A stretch of DNA of 64,000 nucleotides. It comes from Leucobacter sp. wl10 (GTDB lineage Bacteria; Actinomycetota; Actinomycetes; Actinomycetales; Microbacteriaceae). A program made the translations under genes and the position numbers. Below the pieces are notes generated by a model. It saw only the letters and a program-made list of their open reading frames with translations. It searched no databases and had not been told where the DNA came from. Within the stretch, counting starts at the first letter, position 1. The number at the start of each line of letters is the position of its first letter. Positions 56,520 through 64,000 of the stretch are shown here, in pieces. The stretch lies in the NCBI RefSeq assembly GCF_003569785.1, contig NZ_KZ983987.1:1-64000 (forward strand), given 5' to 3'.

Positions 56520-57187
56520 ACGAGGTCGTCTCCGTTCTGGTCGAGTACCAGGACAAGATCGTGCAGGCCATCGCCGAGACCGGGGTGATGGTCGGCATCG
56601 CCCTGCTCGCCGCGGTGCTGCTGGGGCTGCCGCTCGGCATGCTCATCTACCTCACGCGCGAGGGCGGGCCCGCCGAGAACCGCGCGGTGTGGCTCGCGGC
56701 CGATCTGTACGTCACCGTGGTGCGATCCTTCCCCTTCCTGCTCTTCGTGGTGTTCCTCATCCCGCTCACGCGCCTCGTCTTCGGCACCACCTTCGGCACC
56801 GTGGCAGCCAGTTTTCCCATGTGCTTCGTCGCCGTGGCCATCTACGCGCGTCTCGTCGAGCAGATCCTGCTCGAGCTGCCGAGCGGGCTCACCCAGGCCG
56901 CGGCGTCGATGGGGGCCACCGTCCCGCAGCTCGTCTTCCGCTTCCTGCTCGTCGAGGCCCGATCCGGGCTCGTGTACGCGCTGACCTCGGTGGCGATCAG
57001 CCTGGTCTCGTACTCGACCGTGCTCGGCGTGGTCGGCGGCGGCGGCATCGGCGACTTCGCGATGCGCTACGGCTACCAGAACTACCAGTTCGTCCTCATG
57101 TACGTCACGATCACCCTGATCATCCTCTGCGTCCTCGTCATCCAGGCGACCGGTCACCGGGTGTCGCGCGCGCTCGACAAGCGATGA
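56516..57187 (+). CDS. metI: Methionine ABC transporter permease
   Basis: The product has 223 residues with five predicted helices. The MetI-type coupling loop reads LPSGLTQAAASMGATVPQLV and is followed by YSTVLGVVGGGGIGDFAMRY, a block close to E. coli MetI. It forms the homodimeric membrane channel that MetN drives. The gene overlaps metN by four bases and precedes metQ by 22 bases. Confidence 0.93.
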   Translation: MNEVVSVLVEYQDKIVQAIAETGVMVGIALLAAVLLGLPLGMLIYLTREGGPAENRAVWLAADLYVTVVRSFPFLLFVVFLIPLTRLVFGTTFGTVAASFPMCFVAVAIYARLVEQILLELPSGLTQAAASMGATVPQLVFRFLLVEARSGLVYALTSVAISLVSYSTVLGVVGGGGIGDFAMRYGYQNYQFVLMYVTITLIILCVLVIQATGHRVSRALDKR

Positions 57188-57209
57188 TCACCCCCAGAAG
57201 GAGCCCCAG

Positions 57210-58019
57210 ATGAACCCCCGCAGAGCCCTGCTCGCAACAGCCGCCGCCGCAGTCGCCCTCTCGCTCGCCGCGTGCGCGCCGTCCGCGGGCGACGGATCCG
57301 GCGACGGCGAGGTGCAGACCATCAGGGTCGCCGCGAGCGCCACCCCGATGACCGACATCATCGAGGCGGCGGGCAAGGCGATCGGGCCGGGCTACGAGGT
57401 CGAACTGGTGGAGGTCGCCGACTACGTGCAGCCCAACGTGATGCTGCAGAACGAGGAGATCGACGCCAACCTGGTGCAGTTCGAGTCCTTCATGCAGGCC
57501 TTCAACGAGGCGAACGACGCGTCGCTCGTCGCGGTGCAGCCGGTGTATCTGGTCGTGGGCGCCTACTACTCGAGAAACCTCGAGAGCCTCGACGATCTGC
57601 CCGAGGCGGGGAGCGTGGTGATTCCCGCCGATCCCGCGAACACGGGGCGCGCGCTGCAGATGCTGGCCGACGAGAAGGTGATCGGACTCGACCCGGGGGT
57701 CGCGCGCTACGAGGCCACGCTCGACGACATTGCGGAGAATCCCAAGAGCCTCAAGTTCACCCAGGTCGAGTTCGCGAACATCAACGCCGCCTACGAGGAG
57801 GCCGACGCGGTCATGAACATCCCCTCCGGGGCCCGCCAGATCGGCCTCTACCCCGACACGGACGGCCTGGCCGTCAACGACGACGCGCGCTTCGCGATGC
57901 AGCTCGTCACACGCGAGAACAACCGGGACAGCGACAAGATCAGCGCCCTCACGAAGGCCATCACCAGCGACGAGGTGCGCAAGGTCATCGAGTCGCTCGA
58001 CGTGCCCCCGGCGTTCTGA
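57210..58019 (+). CDS. metQ: NlpA/MetQ-family substrate-binding lipoprotein
   Basis: The product has 269 residues with the ribosome site GAAGGAG before ATG 57210. The signal peptide ends in the lipobox LAAC, which predicts lipid anchoring. NlpA-family features are VAASATPMTDIIEAAGKAIG, VEVADYVQPNVMLQNEEIDA and NPKSLKFTQVEFANINAAYE. The family binds methionine or related peptides and amino acids. It supplies the MetNI channel. No SAM riboswitch is visible upstream of metN. Confidence 0.93.
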   Translation: MNPRRALLATAAAAVALSLAACAPSAGDGSGDGEVQTIRVAASATPMTDIIEAAGKAIGPGYEVELVEVADYVQPNVMLQNEEIDANLVQFESFMQAFNEANDASLVAVQPVYLVVGAYYSRNLESLDDLPEAGSVVIPADPANTGRALQMLADEKVIGLDPGVARYEATLDDIAENPKSLKFTQVEFANINAAYEEADAVMNIPSGARQIGLYPDTDGLAVNDDARFAMQLVTRENNRDSDKISALTKAITSDEVRKVIESLDVPPAF

Positions 58020-58083
58020 GGGCGGTGTCGCAACCCGTTCGTAGACTGGTGGCAGTGTCCACCGCGAGCAGAGGAGGTGCCGG

Positions 58084-59592
58084 GTGCCGATCACGCAGAC
58101 GGTGCTCGAGGTGGCTGAGCGGGATCCGCATCGGCCGGCCGTCGTCGGCCTCGACGGGCGGCTGAGCTACGCTGAGCTGGTCGCCGACTCCCGTCGGGCC
58201 TTCGCGGTCGTCGACGCGCTCCACCGGGAGCAGGCGGCGCCTCCGCGGCCCGCTCCCGAGACCGGGGGCATCCCGATCACCGCGGTGAGCGTCGAGTCGG
58301 CGTTCCACGCCTCCCGTCTCGTGGGCGGCCTCGCCGGCTTCCGCTCCGTCTCGGCGGTGATCGATCCGCGATGGCCCGCGGCGCACCGCGTCGAGCTGAT
58401 CCTCTCGACCGGCATCGGCGTCGTGATCAGCGACTGCGAGGAGCTCGCCGCGGAGCTCTCGAGGCGCGGATGGGGCGGCGTCCTCATCGGCCTCGACGAC
58501 TTCCGCCGGCGAGAGGAGGCCGTCGAGCCCGCGCCGCCGCCGTCGGTGCGGGCGGGCGACGAGACCTTCCTCATGCTCTGCTCCTCCGGCACCACGAGCA
58601 ACCCGAAGGCCTTTCTGAAGACGCGACGTCAGTACCGCGAGAACGTCGCGGTCTCGGCGGCGCACCTCGAGCCGCTGCCCGGCACGGCGACGCTCGCGCC
58701 CGGGCCGGTCTCCTACAGCCTCACGCTCTACGCCGTGATCGAGTGCCTCGCGACCGGCGGCGGCGCGCACGTGGCCGACGCCTTCGACGCGATCGAGGCG
58801 GGGCGCCGGATCCGGGACGAGCGCGTCACCCGCGTCGTCGCCGTGCCCGCCGCGGTGCAGGCGCTCGCCGACGCGGCGAGGCGCCATCCCGAGCGCTTCG
58901 AGACGCTCGAGCTCGTCGTCACCGGCGGGGCCAACCTCTCGCGGGGGATCAGGGGCGCCGTCGCGAACGCGCTGCCGCGCGCGCGGTTGATCAGCTACTA
59001 CGGCGCGGCCGAGATCGGCTTCATCGGCGACAGCCGCGACGGCGACGGCACGCTCATCACGATCTACGAGGGCATCGGGGCGAGCATCCGCGACGAGGCG
59101 GGGGCCGAGCTGCCGGAGGGGGAGCCGGGAACGCTCTGGATCCGCGCCGAGGCCTGCTCCGACGGCTACCTGTCGGGCACCACCGACGCGGTGCTGCGCG
59201 GACCGGACGGGTGGGCCACCGTGCACGACCAGGGGCGGATGGTCGGCGGGCGCCTCGAGCTCATCGGCCGCGACGGCGACATCGTGGTGAGCGGCGGGCA
59301 CAAGGTGGCGCTGCCGGAGGTCGAGCGGGCGTTCGAGGGCATGCCGGGCCTCGGAGCGGTGTGCGCCGTCGGCGTCGAGCACGCCGGGCTCGGCAGCGTC
59401 GTGGCGCTCGTCGTCGAGGGGGGCGCACCCGTCAAGGGGGAGCTCGCGGCGCGGGCGCGCGCCAGGCTGGCGCCCCAGTTCGTGCCGCGGCGGTGGTACG
59501 TCGTCGACCGCCTGCCGCGCACGGTCGGCGGCAAGGTCCGCAGGGTCGAGACCGCCGAGCTCGTCGCCGGGGGAGCGGCGGTGCGGCTGTGA
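58084..59592 (+). CDS. AMP-forming acyl ligase (ANL superfamily)
   Basis: The product has 502 residues from GTG 58084. ANL landmarks are the ATP-binding LCSSGTTSNPKAFLKTRRQY, the SYYGAAEIGFIGDS box (A5), GRDGDIVVSGGHKVALPEVE (A8) and a C-terminal PRTVGGKVRRVETAE with the adenylation Lys. It activates a carboxylic acid as acyl-AMP and then forms a thioester, probably with CoA. The substrate is unknown. Its stop overlaps the ketosynthase start by four bases, so acyl ligase, ketosynthase and acyl-CoA dehydrogenase are made together. Confidence 0.9.
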   Translation: MPITQTVLEVAERDPHRPAVVGLDGRLSYAELVADSRRAFAVVDALHREQAAPPRPAPETGGIPITAVSVESAFHASRLVGGLAGFRSVSAVIDPRWPAAHRVELILSTGIGVVISDCEELAAELSRRGWGGVLIGLDDFRRREEAVEPAPPPSVRAGDETFLMLCSSGTTSNPKAFLKTRRQYRENVAVSAAHLEPLPGTATLAPGPVSYSLTLYAVIECLATGGGAHVADAFDAIEAGRRIRDERVTRVVAVPAAVQALADAARRHPERFETLELVVTGGANLSRGIRGAVANALPRARLISYYGAAEIGFIGDSRDGDGTLITIYEGIGASIRDEAGAELPEGEPGTLWIRAEACSDGYLSGTTDAVLRGPDGWATVHDQGRMVGGRLELIGRDGDIVVSGGHKVALPEVERAFEGMPGLGAVCAVGVEHAGLGSVVALVVEGGAPVKGELAARARARLAPQFVPRRWYVVDRLPRTVGGKVRRVETAELVAGGAAVRL

Positions 59593-60929
59593 ACGCGGGA
59601 CGCCGCGTCGTCATCACGGGGCTCGGCGCGGTGGCGCCGAGCGGCGTCGGAGTGCCTGCGCTGTGGGAGGCCGTGGCCGCGGGGCGCAGCGGCATCTCGG
59701 TGCTCGACGGGGCGGAGTTCGACGGGTCGCCGGTGCGGATCGGCGGGCGGGTGCGGGGCTTCGAGGCTCCCGCGCTCCTCGAGCCGGCGCTCGCCCGCCG
59801 GCTCAGCCCGGTGCAGCACTGGGCGGTCGCGGCGGCCGACGAGGCGCTCGCCCAGGCCGGTGCGGCCGGAGCGGCTGGAGCGGCCGGTGCGGCTGCGCGC
59901 GCGCTGCCGTGGGATCCGCTGCGCGCGGCGGTGATCGCCGCGACGGGATCGGGGCCGGTCGACGCGATGCAGGCGGCGACGCGCGCGCTCGACGCGCGCG
60001 GGCCGCGGGCGGTGCCCCTCGCGCTCGCGATGCACGGCGCGCCGGACGCGGCGGCGGCGCTCGTCGCCCAGCGGTACGGGATGCACGGACCGGCCCAGGG
60101 CGTGTCCGCGACCTGCGCCAGCGGGGCGATCGCGCTCGGGGAGGGGCTGCGGCGCATCCGGCACGGCTACGCCGACGCCGTGCTCGTGATCGGGATGGAA
60201 GACTGCCTGAACCGCGTGAACCTCGCCTCGAACGCGAACATGCGGGCGCTCGCCGCGGGCTACGAGGACGCGCCCGCCGCAGCCTGCCGGCCCTTCGATC
60301 GCGCCAGGTCGGGCTTCGTAATGTCGCAGGGCGCCGCGGCGGTGCTGCTGGAGGCCGAGGAGGCCGCCCGCGCCAGGGGCGCCGTCGCGCTCGCCGAGCT
60401 CGCCGGCTTCGGGGCGTCGAGCGACGCCCACCACCCCACCGCGCCGCACCCGGAGGGGCGCGGCGGAGCGGAGGCCGTGCGGCTCTGCCTGGCCGACGCC
60501 GGGGCGGCTCCCGGTGCCGTCGACCACATCAACGCCCACGGAACGGGTACCCCCGCGGGCGACGCCGCGGAGCTGCGCGCTCTCGCGTCGGCGCTCCGGG
60601 AGGGAGCCGCGCGGATCCCGATCACGGCCACCAAGTCGAGCACCGGGCACCTGCTCGGCGCCTCGGGTGCGATCGAGGCCGTGATCTCGGTGATGACGCT
60701 GCTGAGCGGGCTGATCCCGCCGACCCTGAACCTCGAGGACCCGGAGTTCGCGGGCTGGGACTTCGTGAGGGAGGGGGCGCGGCGGGCGAACGTCGGCTCC
60801 GTGCTCTCGACCTCGTTCGGGTTCGGCGGGCACAACGCGGCGCTGCTCATCAGGGGGGCCGGTGACGGGGCGGCGGTCGCCGCCGAGACCGCGTCCCCGG
60901 GCGCGGAGGAAGGACGGAATCACACATGA
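59589..60929 (+). CDS. Beta-ketoacyl synthase (KAS II/FabF-like)
   Basis: The product has 446 residues from GTG 59589. The thiolase-fold catalytic set is complete: Cys176 in VSATCASGAIALGEGL, His in HINAHGTGTPAGDAAE, and Lys and His in TKSSTGHLLGASGAIEAVIS. Such enzymes extend acyl chains by decarboxylative condensation. A short Ala/Gly repeat (AGAAGAAGAAGAAA, residues 90-103) lies between the motifs. No acyl-carrier protein, malonyl transferase or reductase is encoded next to it. The usual fatty-acid FabF clusters with fabD/acpP, which are absent here, so this is an accessory pathway. Confidence 0.92.
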   Translation: MNAGRRVVITGLGAVAPSGVGVPALWEAVAAGRSGISVLDGAEFDGSPVRIGGRVRGFEAPALLEPALARRLSPVQHWAVAAADEALAQAGAAGAAGAAGAAARALPWDPLRAAVIAATGSGPVDAMQAATRALDARGPRAVPLALAMHGAPDAAAALVAQRYGMHGPAQGVSATCASGAIALGEGLRRIRHGYADAVLVIGMEDCLNRVNLASNANMRALAAGYEDAPAAACRPFDRARSGFVMSQGAAAVLLEAEEAARARGAVALAELAGFGASSDAHHPTAPHPEGRGGAEAVRLCLADAGAAPGAVDHINAHGTGTPAGDAAELRALASALREGAARIPITATKSSTGHLLGASGAIEAVISVMTLLSGLIPPTLNLEDPEFAGWDFVREGARRANVGSVLSTSFGFGGHNAALLIRGAGDGAAVAAETASPGAEEGRNHT

Positions 60930-62098
60930 CCGACCGAGAAGCACGACACGCGGAGCTCGCCGAGCGGTTCCTCCCCGACGAGCTGCTCGAGCGCCTGCGC
61001 GAGCGCGCGGCCGTGGGCGACCGGCAGAACCGATTCTTCCACGACGACCTCGCCGAGCTGCGCGAGCGGGGCTACCTCACCCTGTTCGCGCCGGAGGAGC
61101 TCGGCGGTGCCGGGCTGACGCTGCACGAGGTGTCGCGCCTGCAGCGGCGCCTCGCCGCGGCCGCCCCCGCGACGGCGCTCGGCGTCAACATGCACCTCTT
61201 GTGCACCGGCGTGGTGCACGCCATGATCGCCCGCGGCGATCGCTCGCTCGAGTACGTGCTCGAGGAGGCGGCCGCGGGCGAGATCTTCGCGTTCGGGATC
61301 AGCGAGCCGTCGAACGACTGGGTGCTGCAGGGCTCGAAGACGATCGCCGAGCCGCAGCCCGACGGCGGCTACCTGCTCACGGGCGTGAAGGTCTTCACCT
61401 CGCTCAGCCCGGTGTGGACGCGGCTCATCGTGCACGGCCTCGAGCAGTCGGACGCGGAGCAGCCGACGCTCGTCTTCGGCTTCATCGAGCGCGGGACCGA
61501 CGGCGTCACGAGTTCCGATCGCTGGGACGTGCTCGGCATGCGCGCGTCCGAGAGCCGGGCCACGATCCTCGAGCGCGCGCGGATGCGCCCCGAGCGCGTG
61601 GCCAGGCGGATCCCGGCGGGGCGCCACCCCGACCTGCTCACCTTCGCCATCACCTCCCACTTCCAGCTGCTCGTCGCCTCCGTGTACGCGGGCATCGCCG
61701 AGCGAGCGCTCGAGCTCGGCGCCGCGGCGCTACGAGCCCGCACCTCGGCGAGGCACGGCACGACGCTCGCGGAGGTCGCGGAGCCCCGGATCCGCCTCGC
61801 CGACGCGCACATGGAGTTCATGGCGGTCCCCGCGCAGATCGACGCCTACGCCCGCGACGTCGACGAGCTCATAGACCACGGCGCGGGCTGGCCGCTGCGG
61901 CTCGTGAGCGCCCGGCTCAACGCCTCGACTGCGGCCCGCCGCACGGTGGAGACCGCGCTCGCCTGCTCGGGCGGTGCCGGATTCGACAACGCGCACGAGC
62001 TCAGCCGGCTTCTCCGGGACGCCACCGCGAGTCTCTTCCATCCGCCGAGCGCTGACGCCGCGCGCCCGATGTACGCCGCGGCGCTCCTCGACGACTAA
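60926..62098 (+). CDS. Acyl-CoA dehydrogenase family flavoprotein
   Basis: The product has 390 residues; its ATG overlaps the ketosynthase stop by four bases. The FAD/acyl-CoA dehydrogenase fold shows GYLTLFAPEELGGAGLTLHE, FGISEPSNDWVLQG, GYLLTGVKVFTSLSPVWTRL and a C-terminal TALACSGGAGFDNAHELSRL. The usual catalytic Glu is not obvious in the segment before SPAERALE-like motifs, so it may act as an atypical dehydrogenase or monooxygenase-like flavoprotein. It ends the three-gene operon and is followed by a 20-base inverted repeat. Confidence 0.85.
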   Translation: MTDREARHAELAERFLPDELLERLRERAAVGDRQNRFFHDDLAELRERGYLTLFAPEELGGAGLTLHEVSRLQRRLAAAAPATALGVNMHLLCTGVVHAMIARGDRSLEYVLEEAAAGEIFAFGISEPSNDWVLQGSKTIAEPQPDGGYLLTGVKVFTSLSPVWTRLIVHGLEQSDAEQPTLVFGFIERGTDGVTSSDRWDVLGMRASESRATILERARMRPERVARRIPAGRHPDLLTFAITSHFQLLVASVYAGIAERALELGAAALRARTSARHGTTLAEVAEPRIRLADAHMEFMAVPAQIDAYARDVDELIDHGAGWPLRLVSARLNASTAARRTVETALACSGGAGFDNAHELSRLLRDATASLFHPPSADAARPMYAAALLDD

Positions 62099-62126
62099 CC
62101 CGCGCCCCGCTCCCGCCCCGCCCTCG

Positions 62127-62187
62127 ATCCGTGTGCGTGTTTCGGCCGCCCGGGACCGGAGCGAGCCGCCGAAACACGCACACGGAT
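62127..62187. repeat. Inverted repeat with 20-base arms after the acyl-CoA dehydrogenase
   Basis: Arms 62127-62146 and 62168-62187 (arm 1 begins ATCCGTGTGCGTGTTTCGGC) are perfectly complementary and enclose 21 bases. The repeat starts 28 bases after the stop of the operon. It has no T-run, so it may be an extragenic repeat or a hairpin terminator of the GC-rich type. I see nothing else in the following 337 bases except the promoter at 62261. Confidence 0.9.
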
Positions 62188-62260
62188 GTTCTCAGCGGGC
62201 GGCGCGCAGGGCGGCGCGCACGAACGCGCGCAGGTCGGCGCGCACGACGACCGCGTTGCC

Positions 62261-62289
62261 TTGCAGATTGCTGCGCCAGGGCGTAAAGT
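62261..62289 (+). promoter_or_regulatory. Probable str operon promoter
   Basis: TTGCAG (62261-62266) and TAAAGT (62284-62289) are spaced by 17 bases. A transcript starting about seven bases further on would carry a leader of about 230 bases before the GTG start of rpsL. This is one of the few good consensus-type promoters in the window. Confidence 0.6.
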
Positions 62290-62524
62290 TGGTGTTTGGT
62301 GTGCTCCAGCGTGCTGAGCCGTGCCCGCACGACGCAGATCGGGGGAGCGCATCTCAGGGTCAATCGCCCCCCAGGGCTGACACCCCCACGGCATAGCTGC
62401 ACTCGGTCTTCGGCATCTCGTTCGCGCGGTGCGGGTGACAGCAGCTCAGCGCCCGCGCAAGCGGTCGCACATGCTTGACCATGGAAGCATTCCTGTCACC
62501 GTGCAGGACGAAAGAGGAGAATCA

Positions 62525-62896
62525 GTGCCTACTATTCAGCAGCTGGTTCGCAAGGGACGTACGCCGAAGGTCTCCAAGACCAAGGCGCCCGCCCTGAAGT
62601 CGAACCCGCAGCAGGCCGGGGTCTGCACCCGCGTCTACACCACCACGCCCAAGAAGCCGAACTCGGCGATGCGCAAGGTCGCTCGTGTGAAGCTGCGCAA
62701 CGGCACCGAGGTCACCGCCTACATCCCGGGCGAGGGGCACAACCTGCAGGAGCACTCGCTGGTGCTCGTGCGCGGCGGTCGTGTCAAGGACCTCCCCGGT
62801 GTCCGCTACAAGATCGTGCGCGGCGCGCTCGACACGCAGGCGGTCAAGGACCGTCAGCAGGCCCGCAGCCGCTACGGTGCGAAGAAGGTGAAGTAA
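62525..62896 (+). CDS. rpsL: 30S ribosomal protein S12
   Basis: The product has 123 residues from GTG 62525 with AGAGGAG upstream. The loop [20 protein letters not shown] has Lys43-Lys44 unchanged, and [20 protein letters not shown] has Lys88. These are the positions at which streptomycin resistance mutations occur, so the gene looks wild-type sensitive. It begins the str operon; the stop overlaps the rpsG start by one base (TAATG). Confidence 0.98.
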   Translation: MPTIQQLVRKGRTPKVSKTKAPALKSNPQQAGVCTRVYTTTPKKPNSAMRKVARVKLRNGTEVTAYIPGEGHNLQEHSLVLVRGGRVKDLPGVRYKIVRGALDTQAVKDRQQARSRYGAKKVK

Positions 62897-63366
62897 TGCC
62901 CCGGAAAGGTCCCGCCCCCAAGCGCCCCGTCGTCGCCGATCCCGTCTACGGCTCGCCCGTGGTCAGTCAGCTCGTCAACAAGATCCTGCTCGACGGCAAG
63001 AAGGGCCTCGCCGAGCGCATCGTCTACGGTGCGCTCGAGAACGTGGCCGAGAAGTCCGGACAGGATGCGGTGACGGTGCTCAAGAAGGCGCTCGACAACG
63101 TGCGCCCCACGCTCGAGGTCCGCTCGCGCCGCGTCGGCGGCAGCACCTACCAGGTGCCCGTCGAGGTCAAGCCGCACCGCGCGAACACGCTCGCGCTGCG
63201 CTGGCTGACCAGCTACGCGAAGGCCCGTCGTGAGAACACGATGACCGACCGCCTCACCAACGAGATCCTCGACGCCTCCAACGGTCTCGGCGCCGCTGTG
63301 AAGCGCCGCGAGGACACGCACAAGATGGCTGAGTCGAACCGCGCGTTCGCCCACTACCGCTGGTAG
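62896..63366 (+). CDS. rpsG: 30S ribosomal protein S7
   Basis: The product has 156 residues, the normal length. It begins [20 protein letters not shown] and contains [20 protein letters not shown] and the RNA-binding helix [20 protein letters not shown]. It lies directly behind rpsL and is followed by a strong hairpin before fusA. In many bacteria S7 feeds back on the translation of its own operon; whether that holds here is not known. Confidence 0.98.
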   Translation: MPRKGPAPKRPVVADPVYGSPVVSQLVNKILLDGKKGLAERIVYGALENVAEKSGQDAVTVLKKALDNVRPTLEVRSRRVGGSTYQVPVEVKPHRANTLALRWLTSYAKARRENTMTDRLTNEILDASNGLGAAVKRREDTHKMAESNRAFAHYRW

Positions 63367-63382
63367 CAGCCGGTAGACCCAG

Positions 63383-63421
63383 GGCGGTGGGCCGGATCGC
63401 CGAGCGATCCGGCCCACCGCC
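63383..63421 (+). terminator. Strong 17-bp hairpin between rpsG and fusA
   Basis: GGCGGTGGGCCGGATCG (63383-63399) and CGATCCGGCCCACCGCC (63405-63421) form a perfect 17-bp stem with a 5-base loop, followed by a smaller GCGGGG/CCCCGC hairpin just downstream. No T-run is present. It may attenuate read-through into fusA or process the polycistronic RNA. Confidence 0.65.
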
Positions 63422-63478
63422 TGCGGGGCGAGAACCCCGCGACCCGAAACTTTCATCCCCACACCGGAGGAGACCCCT

Positions 63479-64000
63479 GTGGCACAAGACGTGCTCACCG
63501 ACCTGAGCAAGGTCCGCAACATCGGCATCATGGCCCACATCGATGCCGGCAAGACCACCACCACCGAGCGCATCCTGTTCTACACGGGTGTCAACCATAA
63601 GCTGGGCGAGACTCACGACGGCGCCTCGACGACCGACTGGATGGAGCAGGAGAAGGAGCGCGGCATCACCATCACCAGCGCCGCGGTGACCTGCTTCTGG
63701 AACAAGAACCAGATCAACATTATCGACACCCCGGGTCACGTCGACTTCACGGTCGAGGTGGAGCGCTCGCTGCGCGTGCTCGACGGCGCCGTCGCCGTGT
63801 TCGACGGCAAGGAGGGCGTGGAGCCCCAGTCCGAGACCGTGTGGCGCCAGGCCGACAAGTACGGCGTGCCCCGCATCTGCTTCGTCAACAAGATGGACAA
63901 GATGGGTGCCGACTTCTACTTCACGGTCGACACCATCGTCAGCCGCCTCGGCGCGAAGCCGCTCGTGATGCAGCTGCCGATCGGCTCCGAGAGCGACTTC
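63479..64000 (+). CDS. fusA: Elongation factor G, partial (cut by the window end)
   Basis: The frame starts at GTG 63479 behind GGAGGAG and continues for 174 codons to the right edge. The GTPase motifs are complete as far as they reach: G1 [13 protein letters not shown]2 in [10 protein letters not shown]3 DTPGHVDF and G4 NKMDKMGAD. It drives tRNA-mRNA translocation. About three quarters of the protein lie outside the window. It is the third gene of the str operon, 112 bases behind rpsG with the hairpin between. Confidence 0.97.
   Translation, partial: MAQDVLTDLSKVRNIGIMAHIDAGKTTTTERILFYTGVNHKLGETHDGASTTDWMEQEKERGITITSAAVTCFWNKNQINIIDTPGHVDFTVEVERSLRVLDGAVAVFDGKEGVEPQSETVWRQADKYGVPRICFVNKMDKMGADFYFTVDTIVSRLGAKPLVMQLPIGSESDF

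Noticed and set aside
61369-61821. Minus-strand frame in the acyl-CoA dehydrogenase
   Set aside because: It overlaps the conserved flavoprotein entirely and has no start signal or family pattern.

Overview
The window is high-GC DNA from an actinobacterium. A mycothione reductase, a mycoredoxin-like glutaredoxin, leaderless gene starts, TTG/GTG-started rpoB, rpoC, rpsL and fusA, and actinobacterial RpoB/RpoC sequences all fit. The family is probably Microbacteriaceae (a Leucobacter-like organism would fit), but that is inference, because no 16S gene is present. The last 18 kb is the core rpoB-rpoC region followed by the start of the str operon. The first 45 kb is mainly metabolism, transport and regulation, with a few decayed mobile or accessory fragments.

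Layout. 0-5.4 kb: a truncated gene at the left edge, a membrane protein, an ArsR/SmtB metal sensor with an MFS exporter, and a response regulator and histidine kinase placed head to head. 5.8-13.8 kb: single housekeeping or stress genes (TIGR01777 epimerase, MMPL transporter, SelO AMPylase, DJ-1/PfpI protein, class I aminotransferase, NAD(P)-binding protein, small acetyltransferase). 13.9-20.7 kb: a catabolic-looking cluster (D-2-hydroxyacid dehydrogenase, ThDP enzyme, MHS transporter, YtcJ-like amidohydrolase) opposite a double-length Lrp/AsnC regulator. 20.8-23.8 kb: PlsC acyltransferase, a small lipoprotein candidate, an unknown protein, an antitoxin whose toxin looks decayed, and an IS481 remnant. 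23.8-30.4 kb: a complete six-gene mevalonate-pathway operon from mevalonate kinase to HMG-CoA synthase, mostly coupled by ATGA overlaps. 30.6-35.3 kb: an OpuC-type osmoprotectant ABC transporter followed by mycothione reductase.

35.8-42.4 kb, all on the minus strand: nitrilase-family hydrolase, a 31-residue Gly-His peptide, a LacI regulator, and an iron/aminoethylphosphonate-type ABC importer ending with an MBL-fold hydrolase. A candidate LacI operator lies in front of the importer. 42.5-45.7 kb: NUDIX-like protein, SprT-like metalloprotease, spermidine-synthase-like protein, mycoredoxin, decayed gene fragments, a 61-bp tandem repeat, and a 31-nt inverted repeat in front of rpoB.

45.7-53.2 kb: rpoB and rpoC. 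RpoB carries Asn440 where most bacteria have the rifampicin-cluster His (E. coli 526). 53.4-58.0 kb: three coupled unknown genes, two of them membrane proteins, and a metNIQ-type methionine importer that probably starts leaderless. 58.1-62.1 kb: a coupled operon of AMP-forming acyl ligase, ketosynthase and acyl-CoA dehydrogenase with no carrier protein. This and the 13.9-20.7 kb cluster are the most likely places for undescribed chemistry. 62.5-64.0 kb: rpsL, rpsG and the start of fusA, with a 17-bp hairpin between rpsG and fusA. I saw no rRNA or tRNA genes and no CRISPR arrays.
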